The notes under the pieces: model-generated
What the model saw: only the letters and a program-made list of their open reading frames with translations
What the model was told of the DNA's origin: nothing
Database searches by the model: none
Virus record (IMG/VR): IMGVR_UViG_3300031841_003346
Span: 1 to 44,859 of that record
Length of the DNA: 44,859 nt
Source: a virus
Direction: 5' to 3' (one strand)
Position numbers and translations under genes: made by a program
Shown: piece by piece, positions 14,796-22,049 of the stretch
How positions within the stretch are numbered: the first letter of the stretch is position 1
Layout: every line of letters starts with the position of its first letter

Positions 14796-16249
14796 TGAAC
14801 ACAAACTTAACTGAAACACAAAATGATTATGCTATATTTCTTCCTGCACTAAGTGGTTTTTATGCCACTTATGTAGGTAAGCAGCGCTTTGACGAATATG
14901 TTTCTGCAGATAGAATTCCCAGTAATCTACCTAATGGCATTGAAAGTTTAAACTACCTAAACAAAGATGAAGGTAAATTCCAATACAAGTGGACACTGTA
15001 CTCTGCTGGGCATGCTGACCTAGACACTACTAAAGAAGCACCAAAAGAAGATATGGTGCGTAATAGAGATAGAGATAATACTTGGGTACTAGGCGACTCA
15101 GGTGGTTTCCAAATTGGTAAGGGTGTATGGGAAGGTGATTGGAAAGATCCTAACTGTCCTAAAGCACACAAAAAACGTGATGGTGTGCTCAAGTGGATGG
15201 ATGCATACATGGACTACGGTATGATTCTTGATATTCCAGCATGGGTATCTAGATCAGAAGCAGGACAACGTGCAACAGGTATTAGCACATACCAAGAAGC
15301 TGTAAATGCTACACGGATTAATAATGATTACTGGCAAAAGAATCGTACAGGTGCTTGTAAGTTTTTGAATGTCCTACAAGGTGAAAACTTTGATCAAGCT
15401 GACGACTGGTACGAGCAAATGAAAGACTTCTGCGACCCAAAGCTGTATCCAGATACACATTTTAACGGCTGGGCAATGGGTGGTCAAAACATGTGTGATA
15501 TCGAACTTGCTATCAAGCGTCTTGTTACGCTACGGTTCGACGGGTTATTAGAAAAAGGCATACACGATGTTATGCACTTCTTAGGTACTAGTAAGCTAGA
15601 ATGGGCTGTACTGCTTACTGACGTTCAACGAGCTATTCGAAAGTATCATAACGAAAACTTTACAATTACGTTCGACTGCGCTTCTCCGTTCCTTGCTACT
15701 GCAAATGGACAAATTTATATACAAACTGAAACTGAAGATAGATCAAAGTGGGTATATCGCATGGTGCCTAGTGTAGACGATAAAAAATACGCCACTGATG
15801 CTAGAGGCTTTCGAGATGCTACATTAGCCGACGGTATTTTTGAAAACTTCACAGATTCTCCAATTAGTGACGGTCTTAAAGTAAGTGACATTTGTACATA
15901 TGCCCCTGGCGACTTAAATAAAATAGGTAAAGAAGGAAAAACTAGTTGGGATTCTTTTAGTTATGCACTACAAATGGGACATAATGTATGGAGTCATTTG
16001 AATGCTGTGCAAGAAGCAAACAGACAGTATGATGCAGGTGTTATTCCTAAAATGTTAGTAGACGAAACATTTGATAGAATATATTTTAGAGATGTTGTAG
16101 AACGTATTTTTAGTATAGACAACCGTGATCATGCATTAGCAGAAGTTGAAAAACACAGAAACTTCTTTTTAACTGTGATTGGTACACGAGGTGCTGTTGG
16201 AAAGAAAACAATAAATGCTAGTGCAAACTTTAATAAGTTTTTTGAGTAA
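14795..16249 (+). CDS. dpdA: DpdA-like DNA 7-deazaguanine transglycosylase (TGT family)
   Basis: 484 residues. LGDSGGFQIGKG around 99-110 contains the DSGGFQ motif of tRNA-guanine transglycosylases (Asp101), and MILDIPAWV has the second catalytic Asp at about 146. FLNVLQGEN and NGWAMGG correspond to the base-recognition segments of the TGT barrel. The typical C-terminal zinc-cysteine cluster of bacterial TGTs is not visible, as in phage DpdA proteins. DpdA swaps guanine in DNA for a 7-deazaguanine base. FolE, QueE and a QueD-like protein in the same block would supply the base. It directly follows the clamp gene. Confidence 0.8.
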   Translation: MNTNLTETQNDYAIFLPALSGFYATYVGKQRFDEYVSADRIPSNLPNGIESLNYLNKDEGKFQYKWTLYSAGHADLDTTKEAPKEDMVRNRDRDNTWVLGDSGGFQIGKGVWEGDWKDPNCPKAHKKRDGVLKWMDAYMDYGMILDIPAWVSRSEAGQRATGISTYQEAVNATRINNDYWQKNRTGACKFLNVLQGENFDQADDWYEQMKDFCDPKLYPDTHFNGWAMGGQNMCDIELAIKRLVTLRFDGLLEKGIHDVMHFLGTSKLEWAVLLTDVQRAIRKYHNENFTITFDCASPFLATANGQIYIQTETEDRSKWVYRMVPSVDDKKYATDARGFRDATLADGIFENFTDSPISDGLKVSDICTYAPGDLNKIGKEGKTSWDSFSYALQMGHNVWSHLNAVQEANRQYDAGVIPKMLVDETFDRIYFRDVVERIFSIDNRDHALAEVEKHRNFFLTVIGTRGAVGKKTINASANFNKFFE

Positions 16250-16258
16250 GGAAATAAA

Positions 16259-16654
16259 ATGACAATATTTGTAAAAGAAGACTTTGTATCACATGCAGGC
16301 CTTGATCTTAAATGGAAAATTGAATGTGACGGACTTACCGAAGACGACTGGGAATGCCTAGGACTTATGATCTCGGAAATTGAAAATCGTCCTTTTTCAA
16401 AAGTAGTTGGTATTCCACGTGGCGGGTTGCCATTGCAGTATGCAATGGAGAAATATGCCACAGGAGACGAAAAACACCCTATACTAATTGTAGATGATGT
16501 TTACACTACTGGTACAAGTTTTAAAGATTTTGTTGAAGAAAATTATGCAGATCAAGATGTAATTTGCTGGGTTGCATTTGCTAGAAATCCTGCAAACCAA
16601 CAAGTTAATGCGCTGTTTCAAATGGCTTCTAGTATATGGAAAAATTTAAAGTGA
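16259..16654 (+). CDS. Phosphoribosyltransferase-like protein
   Basis: 131 residues. VVGIPRGGLPL (about 49-59) and ILIVDDVYTTGTSF (75-88) are the two type I phosphoribosyltransferase landmarks, the second being the PRPP loop with D79-D80. The fold is smaller than usual, lacking an obvious hood. It would bind PRPP and act on a purine or pyrimidine. It follows the DpdA gene after nine bases, so a role in base exchange or salvage of deazapurines is possible but unproven. A second one is encoded at 19224. Confidence 0.75.
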   Translation: MTIFVKEDFVSHAGLDLKWKIECDGLTEDDWECLGLMISEIENRPFSKVVGIPRGGLPLQYAMEKYATGDEKHPILIVDDVYTTGTSFKDFVEENYADQDVICWVAFARNPANQQVNALFQMASSIWKNLK

Positions 16655-17169
16655 ACAGAGATTACGACACTGGCGAAAAGAACGATGTAACTTTTTTTAC
16701 AGGTTATGAAGTTGAAAAAACACCTGCTTATGGAATGAAAACACTTTTTGTAGTTGGAATAAAACCTCTAGATACTATTGAAAGACATTACGAAAAAGAA
16801 CAATGTGAACATATTTTCTTCGGCGCAAATCATTCTTTTAATCCAAAAGATGATCATATGTGGCGTAAGTGGGAAATATACATAATGCACTTTGTAAATC
16901 AAGATATACTGTGTAGTATAGATATTCCGTATGACAAAGCTGAAACATTTTTACAAAGTGCAATAGTTGAGCGTAATAATGTTATACCGCAAATACGTAT
17001 TCCAATGCCGTATGTACAGCAATGGCCCTATAACACTATGTTAAAAATAGATGATGTAGATTTTAAAGCAACAAATCCCGGTGTGTGGTGTCATAGCTTA
17101 CATGAATTAAAGGACAAAAATAAATTTACAGATTGGTCACAATATAAACTTGACAAAGTTTTAAAATAA
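16636..17169 (+). CDS. Conserved hypothetical phage protein, 177 aa
   Basis: Starts MEKFKVNRDYDTGEKNDVTF, then FFTGYEVEKTPAYGMKTLFV. The middle HIFFGANHSFNPKDD has a possible metal-binding set of His. RIPMPYVQQWPYNTMLKIDD lies in the last third. I recognise the N-terminal pattern (V-N-R-x-Y-D-x-G ... G-x-E-V-E-x-T-P-A-x-G) from marine T4-like phages, always uncharacterised. It overlaps the preceding phosphoribosyltransferase gene by 19 bases, so the two are probably translated together. It contains the -35 box of the next promoter in its last codons. Function unknown. Confidence 0.6.
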   Translation: MEKFKVNRDYDTGEKNDVTFFTGYEVEKTPAYGMKTLFVVGIKPLDTIERHYEKEQCEHIFFGANHSFNPKDDHMWRKWEIYIMHFVNQDILCSIDIPYDKAETFLQSAIVERNNVIPQIRIPMPYVQQWPYNTMLKIDDVDFKATNPGVWCHSLHELKDKNKFTDWSQYKLDKVLK

Positions 17170-17178
17170 TTGTATATT
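17150..17178 (+). promoter_or_regulatory. Sigma-70-like promoter upstream of the QueD-like gene
   Basis: TTGACA (17150-17155) lies inside the last codons of the preceding gene, then 17 bases, then TATATT (17173-17178). The ATG at 17214 follows, with AAAAGAG as a weak ribosome site. Confidence 0.6.
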
Positions 17179-17213
17179 AAATATATTGTTAATAACAAAA
17201 AAGAGCTTCAACA

Positions 17214-17618
17214 ATGAGCAAAATGCTTGCAAAGCGGCACATTTGGGTTACTTTTCAACGTGAAGGTATCCATAAGTATCCAGCAGCACTAGAAGATCCT
17301 AGTCTTGCTACTGGAGACAAATATGACGTTAGTTTTTTAGGTTATCCTCATCGTCATATTTTTCACTTCAAGGTTCAAATTGAAGTGTTTCACAACGATC
17401 GTGATATTGAGTTTATTCAATTTCAACGATGGTTGCAAGAGCTGTACGAACAAGGCACTCTTGAACTAGATTACAAGTCGTGTGAAATGATTGCAGATGA
17501 TTTGTATGATATGATTTCCGAACGGTATACCGGACGGGCTATTACTATTAATGTTAGCGAAGACAACGAAAACGGTTGTCGTATTTACTACCCTGCTAAA
17601 CTGGAGAAAATTGACTAA
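17214..17618 (+). CDS. queD-like: Divergent QueD/6-pyruvoyltetrahydropterin-synthase-like protein
   Basis: 134 residues, similar in size to QueD (about 120). PHRHIFHFKVQIEV (45-58) aligns with the H-G-H zinc strand of QueD, and His20 could be the third ligand. DIEFIQFQRWLQELY matches the following strand-helix (I-D-F-x-x-L). SCEMIADDLYDMI matches the N-P-T-x-E-x-x-A helix, and VSEDNENGCRIYY the V-x-E-T-x-x-x-G-x-x-Y end, with Glu116. The catalytic Cys before HGH and the L-D-H-H motif are absent. Known QueD makes 6-carboxytetrahydropterin from the FolE product. The assignment is by hand alignment; the activity may differ. Confidence 0.55.
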   Translation: MSKMLAKRHIWVTFQREGIHKYPAALEDPSLATGDKYDVSFLGYPHRHIFHFKVQIEVFHNDRDIEFIQFQRWLQELYEQGTLELDYKSCEMIADDLYDMISERYTGRAITINVSEDNENGCRIYYPAKLEKID

Positions 17619-17812
17619 TGGGAATTCAAAACCCAACTATCCGTAAAGTTTTTGACGATCTTGACAAGTTCCGCGACTACTGTCGTTTCGAAGGCAAGGT
17701 CTTTAATGAGAAGGATCTGTATAAGCAAGATTCGGAGGTATGGCAAGCATACCAGCGCCATCAAGGCTGGCTTCGTGCTAAAGCTCGTAATGCAAATAGG
17801 AATAAAGGATGA
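17618..17812 (+). CDS. Small conserved phage protein, 64 aa
   Basis: The pattern KVFDDLDKFRDYCRFEGKVF followed by NEKDLYKQDSEVWQAYQR, ending in a basic tail, is one I have met in marine T4-like phages. It is helical and soluble, with no enzyme motif. The start shares a base with the stop of the QueD-like gene (TAATG) and its end overlaps the glycosyltransferase start by four bases, so it sits in a tightly coupled operon. Function unknown. Confidence 0.6.
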   Translation: MGIQNPTIRKVFDDLDKFRDYCRFEGKVFNEKDLYKQDSEVWQAYQRHQGWLRAKARNANRNKG

Positions 17813-18876
17813 CCGTATACATTGTTGATATAGAAGCTGTTGATACACGCTATACAAAACAATGGAAAACGCACCTACCTGAACAACTGAAAAGAGCAAC
17901 TAACGAAAATGTAGTTGTTATTTCTGGTGGCGAAACGCCTCAGGCTACTACGCCTGGGGCTTTTCTAAATTTTGGCGGTACTAACGTGTACAAGAGTAAC
18001 CAACTGGCACAGATTGGTGAAATGTTTTGTAACGGTGAAGTTAAAGATGGCGATTACTTTCTTTACACTGATGCGTGGAACCCCACAGTAATTCAATTAA
18101 AATATATGGCTAGTTTGCTAGGCGTTGATATTAAAATCGGCGGTATGTGGCATGCTGGCAGTTATGATCCCCAAGACTTTTTAGGACGTCTTATTGGCGA
18201 TGCACCTTGGGTACGTTCAGCAGAACACAGTATGTTTAGCTGCTATGATCATAACTTTTACGCAACTGATTTTCACATTGACTTGTTTGCTGAAGAGTTT
18301 TTTGACTGGGTCGGTGACGAGCTTCGTGAAGCTAACCAAACTGTTGAACAAGTTGGTTGGCCAATGGAGTATTTAAAAACTGCTCTTGAGCCATACAGGC
18401 ATATGCCTAAAAAAGATATTGTTCTTTTCCCGCATCGTATTGCACCTGAAAAACAATTAAATATCTTTAAGGATCTTGAAAAGCAGCTACCTGAATATGA
18501 ATTTGTTGTAGCACAAGAACAAGAACTTTCTAAGCACGATTATCATATGTTGCTAGCAAAATCTAAAGTAGTGTTTAGTGCTAACCTACAAGAAACACTT
18601 GGTATTAGTTGGTATGAAGGCGTGCTAGTAGATACTATTCCTATGGTGCCGGATCGTCTTAGTTACGCAGAGATGGCCGACGAAAACTTCTTGTATCCAA
18701 GTGATTGGACTGAAGATTACGATGCATACGAACATTTTAAAGAAGATGTTATAGCAACAATTAAAGACTACATGAACAACTATGAAAGTTATTTGCCGGC
18801 CTTAGAAAAACAAAAAGAAAAGCTTCAATCATTCTTTAAAGGAGACAAGTTGTATGACGCAATCAAAAAACGTTAA
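17809..18876 (+). CDS. GT-B fold glycosyltransferase
   Basis: 355 residues. The N-terminal half has GDYFLYTDAWNPTVIQLKYM and IKIGGMWHAGSYDPQDFLG. The C-terminal half has IVLFPHRIAPEKQLNIFKDL (sugar-nucleotide domain start, as in GT4 R-x-x-x-x-K), then LLAKSKVVFSANLQETLGIS and WYEGVLVDTIPMVPDRLSYA, the E-x-x-x-x-x-x-x-P sugar-nucleotide loop of family 1/4 enzymes. It should move a sugar from a nucleotide donor. The acceptor could be DNA, a cell-envelope glycan or a virion protein; proximity to DpdA makes modified DNA worth considering. No signal peptide is visible. Confidence 0.75.
   Translation: MTVYIVDIEAVDTRYTKQWKTHLPEQLKRATNENVVVISGGETPQATTPGAFLNFGGTNVYKSNQLAQIGEMFCNGEVKDGDYFLYTDAWNPTVIQLKYMASLLGVDIKIGGMWHAGSYDPQDFLGRLIGDAPWVRSAEHSMFSCYDHNFYATDFHIDLFAEEFFDWVGDELREANQTVEQVGWPMEYLKTALEPYRHMPKKDIVLFPHRIAPEKQLNIFKDLEKQLPEYEFVVAQEQELSKHDYHMLLAKSKVVFSANLQETLGISWYEGVLVDTIPMVPDRLSYAEMADENFLYPSDWTEDYDAYEHFKEDVIATIKDYMNNYESYLPALEKQKEKLQSFFKGDKLYDAIKKR
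17937..17964 (+). terminator. Terminator-like hairpin inside the glycosyltransferase gene
   Basis: GCCTCAGGC (17937-17945), loop TACTAC, GCCTGGGGC (17952-17960) and then TTTT. The nine-base stem has a single G-T pair and is far more GC-rich than its surroundings. It lies about 130 bases into the coding sequence, so if functional it would attenuate the operon when translation is poor. It could also be coincidental codon choice. Confidence 0.35.
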
Positions 18877-19231
18877 AGCAGGCTCTATATCATTGCCAGA
18901 TGCAAAGGGCGATGCAACTATAGACATGCATGTTCTCAAAGAATTTGCAGAATCACTTACTGCTGCAAGTAGCTTATTTACTAGTACTACTATTTCTAAT
19001 ATTGCTGCTACCACATATGCAGACGGAACGTATTACAAATATGACGGACTCACAGCAAATGATCCTCTTAGTATATGGGTTGACCCTCCTCAACTATGGG
19101 AAGAAAAATTACCGTCCGCTAAAGAAGTTACTGCAATGGCCAAAGAGTACCCTGCATTTGCAAAAGCGTATGAACAATTTCGCAATGCTTATAATTTAGT
19201 AATTGATGATTGGAATAGTAAAGATGACTAA
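18854..19231 (+). CDS. Hypothetical phage protein, 125 aa
   Basis: Begins MTQSKNVKAGSISLPDAKGD, then a helical stretch with FAESLTAASSLFTSTTISNI and YADGTYYKYDGLTANDPLSI, and a C-terminal helix FAKAYEQFRNAYNLVIDDW. It overlaps the glycosyltransferase end by 23 bases, and an AAAGGAG site 15 bases upstream supports this start. I do not recognise a family. It is soluble and acidic. The next gene starts inside its last codons. Confidence 0.55.
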   Translation: MTQSKNVKAGSISLPDAKGDATIDMHVLKEFAESLTAASSLFTSTTISNIAATTYADGTYYKYDGLTANDPLSIWVDPPQLWEEKLPSAKEVTAMAKEYPAFAKAYEQFRNAYNLVIDDWNSKDD

Positions 19232-19718
19232 ACAACAAGAATTTCACTGGGACGTAATTACAAGCATGACGCTTAAACTAGCAGATCAAGTACGCAAAAG
19301 TAATTGGCGTCCTGATTATATTGTAGGACTTACTAGAGGCGGATTAGTACCTGCTGTTCTCTTGTCTCACGAATTAGATGTTCCTTGTGAAACTCTTAAA
19401 GTAGCGCTGCGTGATGGCGAAGAGCAAGAGTCATGCTATTGGATGGCTGAAGACGCTTACGAAGGAAAAAAAATTCTTATTGTAGATGATATTAACGATA
19501 CAGGAGAAACACTTCTTTGGATTCAAAAAGATTGGCGTACGGCTCATTATCCCGGTAACGATCGCTGGGACAATATTTGGGGCGATAACGTACGAGTTGC
19601 TGTGATTCATAATAATACCCCAAGTAACTTTTCTAATGTTACATATGTAGCAAGCACTATTAACAAAACTGAAAACCCAGTATGGATTGTTTATCCGTGG
19701 GAGAAAAGCAATGTTTAA
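19224..19718 (+). CDS. Phosphoribosyltransferase (xanthine-guanine PRTase-like)
   Basis: 164 residues from the ATG at 19224; an upstream TTG at 19203 is rejected. PDYIVGLTRGGLVPAVLLSH (30-49) and KKILIVDDINDTGETL (82-97, PRPP loop D88-D89) are clear type I PRTase motifs. A purine PRTase converts a base and PRPP to a nucleotide. The C-terminal NPVWIVYPWE resembles the end of Gpt-type enzymes, where a W-x-x-x-P-W-E segment occurs. Together with the one at 16259 it gives two PRTases in the deazaguanine block, but a direct link is inference. Confidence 0.85.
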   Translation: MTKQQEFHWDVITSMTLKLADQVRKSNWRPDYIVGLTRGGLVPAVLLSHELDVPCETLKVALRDGEEQESCYWMAEDAYEGKKILIVDDINDTGETLLWIQKDWRTAHYPGNDRWDNIWGDNVRVAVIHNNTPSNFSNVTYVASTINKTENPVWIVYPWEKSNV

Positions 19719-20019
19719 AGAATCTGACAATATTGTAAAGACAAAAAAATATGATGTGTACGCTGTAAACACATTAACACAAGGACATATTGTGTTTGTG
19801 CCAAAAAAAGACACTTGGCAAAATTTGCGAGACTGTTTTGAAGCAGCATATAAATGGGGGTATGACTGGGTAGATAAAGACTACTGTAAATCATTTCATG
19901 TATTGCAAAACGTAGGCGAAATAGCAGGTAATGAAAATGGAAATCTTGTTTACCTAATTCCAAGACAAGAAAAAGACAATATCGATTTAGATAAAGTTAA
20001 AACATTTTTTAACTTTTAA
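19711..20019 (+). CDS. HIT-like protein lacking the histidine triad
   Basis: 102 residues from the ATG at 19711 (GGGAGAAAAG upstream). VYAVNTLTQGHIVFVPKKDT resembles the G-H-x-L-x-x-P-K strand of HIT hydrolases. NVGEIAGNENGNLVYLIPR aligns with N-x-G-x-x-A-G-Q-x-V-x-H-x-H-x-H-x-x-P-R, but the three histidines are replaced (N-L-V-Y-L). If this alignment is right, it is a catalytically dead HIT fold that might still bind nucleotides. It overlaps the PRTase gene by eight bases. Moderately uncertain; no other function suggested. Confidence 0.4.
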   Translation: MFKESDNIVKTKKYDVYAVNTLTQGHIVFVPKKDTWQNLRDCFEAAYKWGYDWVDKDYCKSFHVLQNVGEIAGNENGNLVYLIPRQEKDNIDLDKVKTFFNF

Positions 20020-20048
20020 TTGACAAAAACCTAAATACAAAGTATATT
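20020..20048 (+). promoter_or_regulatory. Sigma-70-like promoter for folE
   Basis: TTGACA (20020-20025), 17 bases, TATATT (20043-20048); an overlapping TATTAT lies two bases later. CGGAGATAAG precedes the ATG at 20086. The -35 overlaps the stop of the previous gene. Confidence 0.7.
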
Positions 20049-20085
20049 ATACAGATGACATCCACGTCAATAACTCGGAGATAAG

Positions 20086-20769
20086 ATGAAAAAATACGAA
20101 GAAATTATACAGCGCATTAAAGACGCCGGCGAAGGCTTTCACGCAAACGATAATATTACTAAGTTTATCGAAGACGGCGAAAAAGAACAACTAATCGATG
20201 AACTTACTGAAAAGTTTGAAGGTGTTCTTGACGCACTTATCATTGATCGTAACAATGATCCTAACTCGCAAGATACTGCTCGGCGCCTCGCGAAAATGTA
20301 CTACAAAGAAATTATGAGCGGACGTTATGATGCTCGTCCTAATGCTACTGCTTTTCCTAATGTAACTAATGACCCTTATAAAGGCATGTTAGTAGTACGT
20401 AGTGAACTTAAAAGTATGTGCTCGCATCATCATCAACCAGTAAGCGGTGTAGCATACATTGGTATTATTGCTGCTGACACACTTATTGGACTTAGTAAGT
20501 ATACACGTTTAGCACAATGGTGCGCACGTCGCGGTACCTTACAAGAAGAACTAGCAATGGATATTGCTAAAGAAATTATGAATGCTACTGGGTCTGAACA
20601 TGTTGGTGTTTATATTCAAGCTACACACGGCTGTTGCGAAAATCGTGGCATTAGTGCACATAGCTCACTTACTCAAACCACTGTCCTTAAAGGTGCATTT
20701 TACGACGACCCTAGCACTAAAAAAGAGTTTATGGACAATATCAAACTACAACAAGGATATGCAAACTAA
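20086..20769 (+). CDS. folE: GTP cyclohydrolase I
   Basis: 227 residues (E. coli FolE 222). SMCSHHHQPVSGVAYIG gives zinc ligands C112 and H115, and ATHGCCENRG gives C183 as third ligand. LIGLSKYTRLAQWCARR and LQEELAMDIA are core family segments. It converts GTP to 7,8-dihydroneopterin triphosphate, the first step toward folate and 7-deazaguanines. With QueE, the QueD-like protein and DpdA in the same block, the deazaguanine route is the likely purpose. It starts a transcript from its own promoter and overlaps the next gene by one base. Confidence 0.95.
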   Translation: MKKYEEIIQRIKDAGEGFHANDNITKFIEDGEKEQLIDELTEKFEGVLDALIIDRNNDPNSQDTARRLAKMYYKEIMSGRYDARPNATAFPNVTNDPYKGMLVVRSELKSMCSHHHQPVSGVAYIGIIAADTLIGLSKYTRLAQWCARRGTLQEELAMDIAKEIMNATGSEHVGVYIQATHGCCENRGISAHSSLTQTTVLKGAFYDDPSTKKEFMDNIKLQQGYAN

Positions 20770-20978
20770 TGGCTGCTACAAAACCAGTAGAACTTGGCCC
20801 GTTTCAAACTATTTACGATAGCGACGATGAGGGTGTAATTAGAAAAGAACTAATTATATATAGAAAAGTAGGAGATCGAGTACTTCGTGAAACTGCTGTA
20901 CGTGAATATCATCGAGAAAGCGACTATCACGATTCACTCAGTGTAACCCCAATTTATTATGGAGACAAAGATGGCTGA
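20769..20978 (+). CDS. Hypothetical protein, 69 aa
   Basis: A small, charged, probably beta-rich protein with LGPFQTIYDSDDEGVIRKEL and IYRKVGDRVLRETAVREYHR. No known motif. The start shares a base with the folE stop (TAATG), and the end overlaps the next gene by eight bases, so it is a coupled operon member. Function unknown. Confidence 0.5.
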   Translation: MAATKPVELGPFQTIYDSDDEGVIRKELIIYRKVGDRVLRETAVREYHRESDYHDSLSVTPIYYGDKDG

Positions 20979-21156
20979 ACCAGTAGATATAAGTAAAAAG
21001 CACTTTTACATAAGTCTAGTAAAGAGTGCTGTGCGTATTGGTGCTGGGGCTGCTTTTGTAAGTAGTTTGTTTACACCAGTAATAGTAATGCCAGTTGTAG
21101 TAGGTGGTGCACTGCTAATTGCAGCAGAAGTTCTTGGCATCCTTGAGGAGCTTTAA
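20971..21156 (+). CDS. Small membrane protein, 61 aa
   Basis: I start at ATG 20971, which has TGGAGAC upstream; the ATG at 20959 is also possible. After KKHFYISLVKSAVRIG, most of the rest is hydrophobic (AGAAFVSSLFTPVIVM and VVVGGALLIAAEVLGI), room for one long or two short membrane helices, ending EEL. I recall similar tiny proteins in marine T4-like phages. Its stop shares a base with the queE start. Function unknown. Confidence 0.55.
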   Translation: MAEPVDISKKHFYISLVKSAVRIGAGAAFVSSLFTPVIVMPVVVGGALLIAAEVLGILEEL

Positions 21157-22049
21157 TGAAATTACGATACTCTGAAGCATTTTATAGTGTACAAGGTGAA
21201 GGCAAGTATGTAGGTGTACCCAGTGTATTCCTACGTACATTTGGTTGTAACTTCCGTTGTATGAACTTTGGTCTTCCGAAAGACAAAGATCGATGGGAAC
21301 AACATGCCGAAGGCAATAGATACAATCCCGAAGTAAAAGAACTTATTGATAATAAAGTTCACGAAACTACGGAAAAGTTTGAAGACCTGCCTATTATTCA
21401 CACAGGCTGCGATACTTACGCAAGCATTTATCCTGAATTTAAACATTTTAATCGGCAAGCAGATGTCGAAGAAGTAGTAGAACACTTGCTGAGTCTTACT
21501 CCAGAAGGTAAGTGGACTATGGATAATGGTCAAGATATTCATCTAATTCTAACAGGCGGTGAACCTTTGCTTGCTTGGCAACGACTATATATCGAACTGT
21601 TCGAACATCCTCGAATGTCAGATTTAAAGAACGTAACATTCGAGACAAATACAACACAAAAATTACACAAAGAATTTAAAGAATATTTAGATACTCAGGA
21701 CCGTTTTGAAGTAACATGGAGTTGTTCTCCTAAACTAAGTGTTTCAGGCGAACCCTGGGACACTGCTATTCTCCCTGATATTGCAAAACAATACAGTGAA
21801 ATTAAAGGCAGTGACTTATACTTAAAATTTGTTGTAGCTGATAAAGATGATATTGATGAAGTTTCTAAAGCAGTAAACGAATATCGTGCAGTTGGTGTAG
21901 AGTGTCCAGTATATTGTATGCCACTAGGCGGTCGTTCTGAAGAATATAATATGAATGTTAAAGAAGTAGCTGAAATTTGTATGCAGCGTGGATGGCGATT
22001 TACCCCAAGACTGCACATTTCACTATTTGGTAATGCATGGGGAACATAA
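21156..22049 (+). CDS. queE: 7-carboxy-7-deazaguanine synthase (radical SAM)
   Basis: 297 residues, longer than usual QueE (about 220). EAFYSVQGEGKYVGVPSVFL is the QueE N-terminal signature (S-x-Q-G-E-G). FGCNFRC gives C31 and C35, but the third cluster cysteine is not two residues later. It appears at C85 in HTGCDTYAS, whose C-D-T-x-Y-[AS] matches the usual end of the motif. About 47 residues are thus inserted between cysteines two and three. LTGGEP is the SAM-binding motif. QueE turns 6-carboxytetrahydropterin into CDG. QueC was not found in the window. Confidence 0.9.
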   Translation: MKLRYSEAFYSVQGEGKYVGVPSVFLRTFGCNFRCMNFGLPKDKDRWEQHAEGNRYNPEVKELIDNKVHETTEKFEDLPIIHTGCDTYASIYPEFKHFNRQADVEEVVEHLLSLTPEGKWTMDNGQDIHLILTGGEPLLAWQRLYIELFEHPRMSDLKNVTFETNTTQKLHKEFKEYLDTQDRFEVTWSCSPKLSVSGEPWDTAILPDIAKQYSEIKGSDLYLKFVVADKDDIDEVSKAVNEYRAVGVECPVYCMPLGGRSEEYNMNVKEVAEICMQRGWRFTPRLHISLFGNAWGT

